Shown: positions 62,901-64,000 of the stretch, in pieces | Numbering within the stretch: the first letter of the stretch is position 1 | How the letters are laid out: the number at the start of each line of letters is the position of its first letter | NCBI GenBank assembly: GCA_934444645.1 | Contig: CAKSCV010000014.1 | Coordinates: 8,879 to 72,878, forward strand | Direction of reading: 5' to 3' | Source: an uncultured Eubacteriales bacterium | GTDB lineage: Bacteria; Bacillota; Clostridia; Oscillospirales; CAG-382 | DNA: 64,000 nucleotides | The notes under the pieces: generated by a model | What the model was told of the DNA's origin: nothing | Database searches by the model: none | The model's input: only the letters and a program-made list of their open reading frames with translations | Program-made: the position numbers and the translations under genes

Positions 62901-64000
62901 TCGATCAGACGGAATACCTTGAAAGCGTCAAATACGGCGTGCGTGTCGCTGCTGTTGGAAACAGTGAGATTGTCCACTGAGGTGGTGCTTGCACCGAAAG
63001 CGACATCTGCAATCTTGCGGCCGTTGAGCTTGACGAGAATGCTCTGCGCTTCGGTGTCAAGCTCAAAACGCATACGATACCATTGGTTCTTGTAGTAGCT
63101 TTCGTAAACCGTTGTACCGTTTACATAGAAATTCTTGTCGTCGCTGGTGAAGACAACAATGTCCTTGGCGCCGCTGCGAAGCGCATAGCGAACGCTTTCG
63201 CCCTTGGGCTGCCAAACCTCGAATTCAGCGGCGATCTTTCCGCTGACCGTGTTGAAAACGGCGGTGGCGGATTGATCCTTTTCAACAATTAACTGCTTGC
63301 CGTCGGAAACCGCATTGCCGCTCCAGCTGCGCGGAAGCGTGCCGGCTGCGGCGTAATCAAAGCCTTCCAAAAGCGTGTAGTTGGCGTAGGCGTTGACACG
63401 GGTCGGCGAGAGGGTTGCCTTGGCCTTTTCGGTGGTGCCCCAGCGGAAGCTTGCCAAATCCACCTTTTCGGTAATGGCGAGCGGACGTGTGCCGCAGTCC
63501 TTGCCGTTGATGTAGGTGGTGCTGCGGGCATTGTCGATATCGACAATGATCTCAAATTCAAAGATGGAATCCTCGCCTGTAAAATCAAGGAGCTTTTCAT
63601 AGCTGCCGTCTGCCTTTAAGGCGTTCCATGCCTTGCCTTCGGTCTGTAAACGGTAAACATCCTTGCCGGCTTCGTTGCGGAAAGCAAGATAAATGCCGTC
63701 TTCGCCGCCGATGCTGGCCTTGGTGTACAGCGTGATAACGCCGGTCGAGGTCTTGTTGAAATCGCGGATGAGGGCGGTCGGCGCGGTGTCGTCTACATCG
63801 AACAGCGCACCGTAGGGTTCTTTTAAGGTCGTGCGCGGAAGACCGCCGCGGTTGTCAAGCTTCCAGCCGGAAGCAAGACCTTCCGTGCCGTGCGTGAGTG
63901 CAGAGGTGAGAATCAAGCTGTATGCATCATCGTCACTGATTTTATCAAGTGCTTTAACGAGTCTGCTTTCGGGCAGAGCGACGCGGTTGACGATGGCAGC
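59903..64000 (-). CDS. Secreted multidomain protein with GH99/WbsX-like domain, truncated
   Basis: The frame is open to the window edge, so the N-terminus (and any signal peptide) lies beyond; 1365 residues are visible. Order from the edge: beta-sandwich, laminin-G/CBM-like region (64000-62900), a GH99/WbsX-like (alpha/beta) domain (about 62870-61880; NVCSLWQNGTGSTGG, AIIWEAAN, STWNEYGEGTYI), a CBM-like region, a copper-amine-oxidase-N-like domain (about 61310-60980; KLPYKFSDIDGLPLLPIKTL), and two more CBM-like regions to the stop. In WbsX-like proteins the Glu of TWNEWGEG is conserved and the role is cleavage or transfer on mannan-like glycans; substrate here unknown. No ribosome site is visible in the window. 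Confidence 0.75.
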   Translation of the reverse strand, partial: AAIVNRVALPESRLVKALDKISDDDAYSLILTSALTHGTEGLASGWKLDNRGGLPRTTLKEPYGALFDVDDTAPTALIRDFNKTSTGVITLYTKASIGGEDGIYLAFRNEAGKDVYRLQTEGKAWNALKADGSYEKLLDFTGEDSIFEFEIIVDIDNARSTTYINGKDCGTRPLAITEKVDLASFRWGTTEKAKATLSPTRVNAYANYTLLEGFDYAAAGTLPRSWSGNAVSDGKQLIVEKDQSATAVFNTVSGKIAAEFEVWQPKGESVRYALRSGAKDIVVFTSDDKNFYVNGTTVYESYYKNQWYRMRFELDTEAQSILVKLNGRKIADVAFGASTTSVDNLTVSNSSDTHAVFDAFKVFRLIDHDDYVPEPVVPKGTNKYTVGMNVCSLWQNGTGSTGGWNCISAYKDVEPVLGYYDEGLPETADWEIKYTLEHGIDFQAFCVFFTHGWGTDPQHVGATHLYDGYMNAKYSDMSKFAIIWEAANAPSPGHMENWKESFVPYLIENYFKDPRYITVDNRPILCVFGPGSLSDRIGGDAKVKEMFDYLEEEVKKLGFNGMVYLACGSGSDRLAAMGFDGCYAYNWGTNGYRIETNKESILGSANAKNIYTVPTVSVGFNNMPWNKVRYPMMTMSDYAAAQKWVKEDYIPSHATEKWQDGLVMLSTWNEYGEGTYIMPTTDEKGFGYLDALREAYTDEKADASINTVPTANQAYRINHLYPQNLHLLRRQGYYVEKVDETNLVPIYTFDLATRKDYALWGVENSSVTEEGVFGTSTSDTIIIFPDVSAEKINLDNVAAIRVTAKIPKGLNPCIYYTTTDDQNFGENKRIGYPASETDDWAEYTVAVSSIKKFKGTLRGFRFDPAKISGKPVAVKKIEFLGAEGGNFSNKLHINGVTTETYFAPQKAENGDVLLPFDPESGINFQLNTYFEWDQDKAQLTLYFTNHTVVYTVGSDTYTLDGASKKLPYKFSDIDGLPLLPIKTLCEEVGYTFKLNDKNEIDIETPQKHYFEADTKDRVYGQWEFNTLADTENWKSSFMNLFVNNGHMSCETMSATTDPTIVYSDTLKLQASDYESFELRIRYQYNAAKPHTLKMYFGTNVSGGHNEAKTLQVVLKSTDSNGEWETYKVNLADVAEWKDVITSLRFDPFDATGRMDIDYMRFVPKQGVTPGPADTSASKDDKPDDAGDATLYEEPDIPTEDKELGTLIWYNNFDKNDAQHATYAAQGIKFDCNGVSSNTAVVDNPDSAKGGKVLKITPNGAHGGYAVAFPKLLKEPGTYTFMADIYMPNGNKIDPWIRFETKDADGNSSDPNFWEGEKQVKNTDGWYTWSVTMSVTSSQMIGDYSVRKASAEEYYIDNVRIYRMDD

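Overview
The window looks like a piece of the chromosome of an uncultured, gut-type, low-GC-lineage Clostridia bacterium, most like Oscillospirales and relatives, although its own GC is near 50%. Supporting signs are a Firmicutes-type S12, a large SRP RNA that retains the Alu-domain half, SpoVG, YycH/YycI-like proteins, the DapL (LL-diaminopimelate aminotransferase) route, an FMN riboswitch with RibU, GlpP, DUF1667 and DUF4358 proteins, strong sigma-A-type promoters with 17-bp spacers, and many cytoplasmic glycosidases. The placement is inference from gene content. No tRNA, rRNA, CRISPR array, prophage or intact insertion sequence was seen.

Layout. 1-3330: tail of a DUF4358 protein, then an MBOAT O-acyltransferase and its DHHW/AlgX-like partner (surface glycan acetylation). 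3446-8083: the str operon rpsL-rpsG-fusA with its own promoter, and tuf with a second promoter. 8211-9373: FMN riboswitch, riboflavin transporter RibU and a 56-residue ferredoxin. 9468-17432: a five-gene operon that joins two sugar-type ABC permeases to a long coiled-coil HlyD-like adaptor, a MacB-like two-helix membrane protein and an 837-residue propeller/solute-binding lipoprotein, with no ATPase. 17458-20930: MgtC-like protein, CPA2 antiporter and a divergent LysR regulator. 20968-24131: GH29 fucosidase, a 41-residue acidic peptide gene, a candidate small RNA and an AT-rich SLH-domain gene that looks imported. 24172-28577: aconitase, a lipoprotein and isocitrate dehydrogenase (2-oxoglutarate supply). 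28593-35760: SbcD-like phosphoesterase, L31, a DegT aminotransferase divergent from an AraC regulator, MurC, SpoVG, SRP RNA and BirA.

35839-40050: a strongly expressed secreted Tyr-rich protein, then a membrane-anchored SGNH esterase translationally coupled to a LytTR regulator. 40293-44178: a glycerol-3-phosphate oxidation operon (GlpA-like, FAD reductase, DUF1667, GlpP) whose leader carries a terminator that GlpP probably controls. 44452-50249: a 1139-residue secreted modular protein and a GH78 rhamnosidase. 50331-54425: YycH-like and YycI-like proteins and MurA behind an attenuator-like leader. 54438-59888: a small hypothetical protein, an Asp-box sialidase-like protein, PurA, DapF and DapL. 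59903-64000: the C-terminal 1365 residues of a multidomain secreted protein with a GH99/WbsX-like domain, cut by the window edge.

How it fits together: core translation and cell-wall genes (rpsL, rpsG, fusA, tuf, murA, murC, dapF, dapL) alternate with carbohydrate capture and breakdown genes. Control appears to rely heavily on RNA leaders: a riboswitch, a GlpP-type antiterminator site, a candidate murA attenuator and a possible ribosomal-protein mRNA hairpin.
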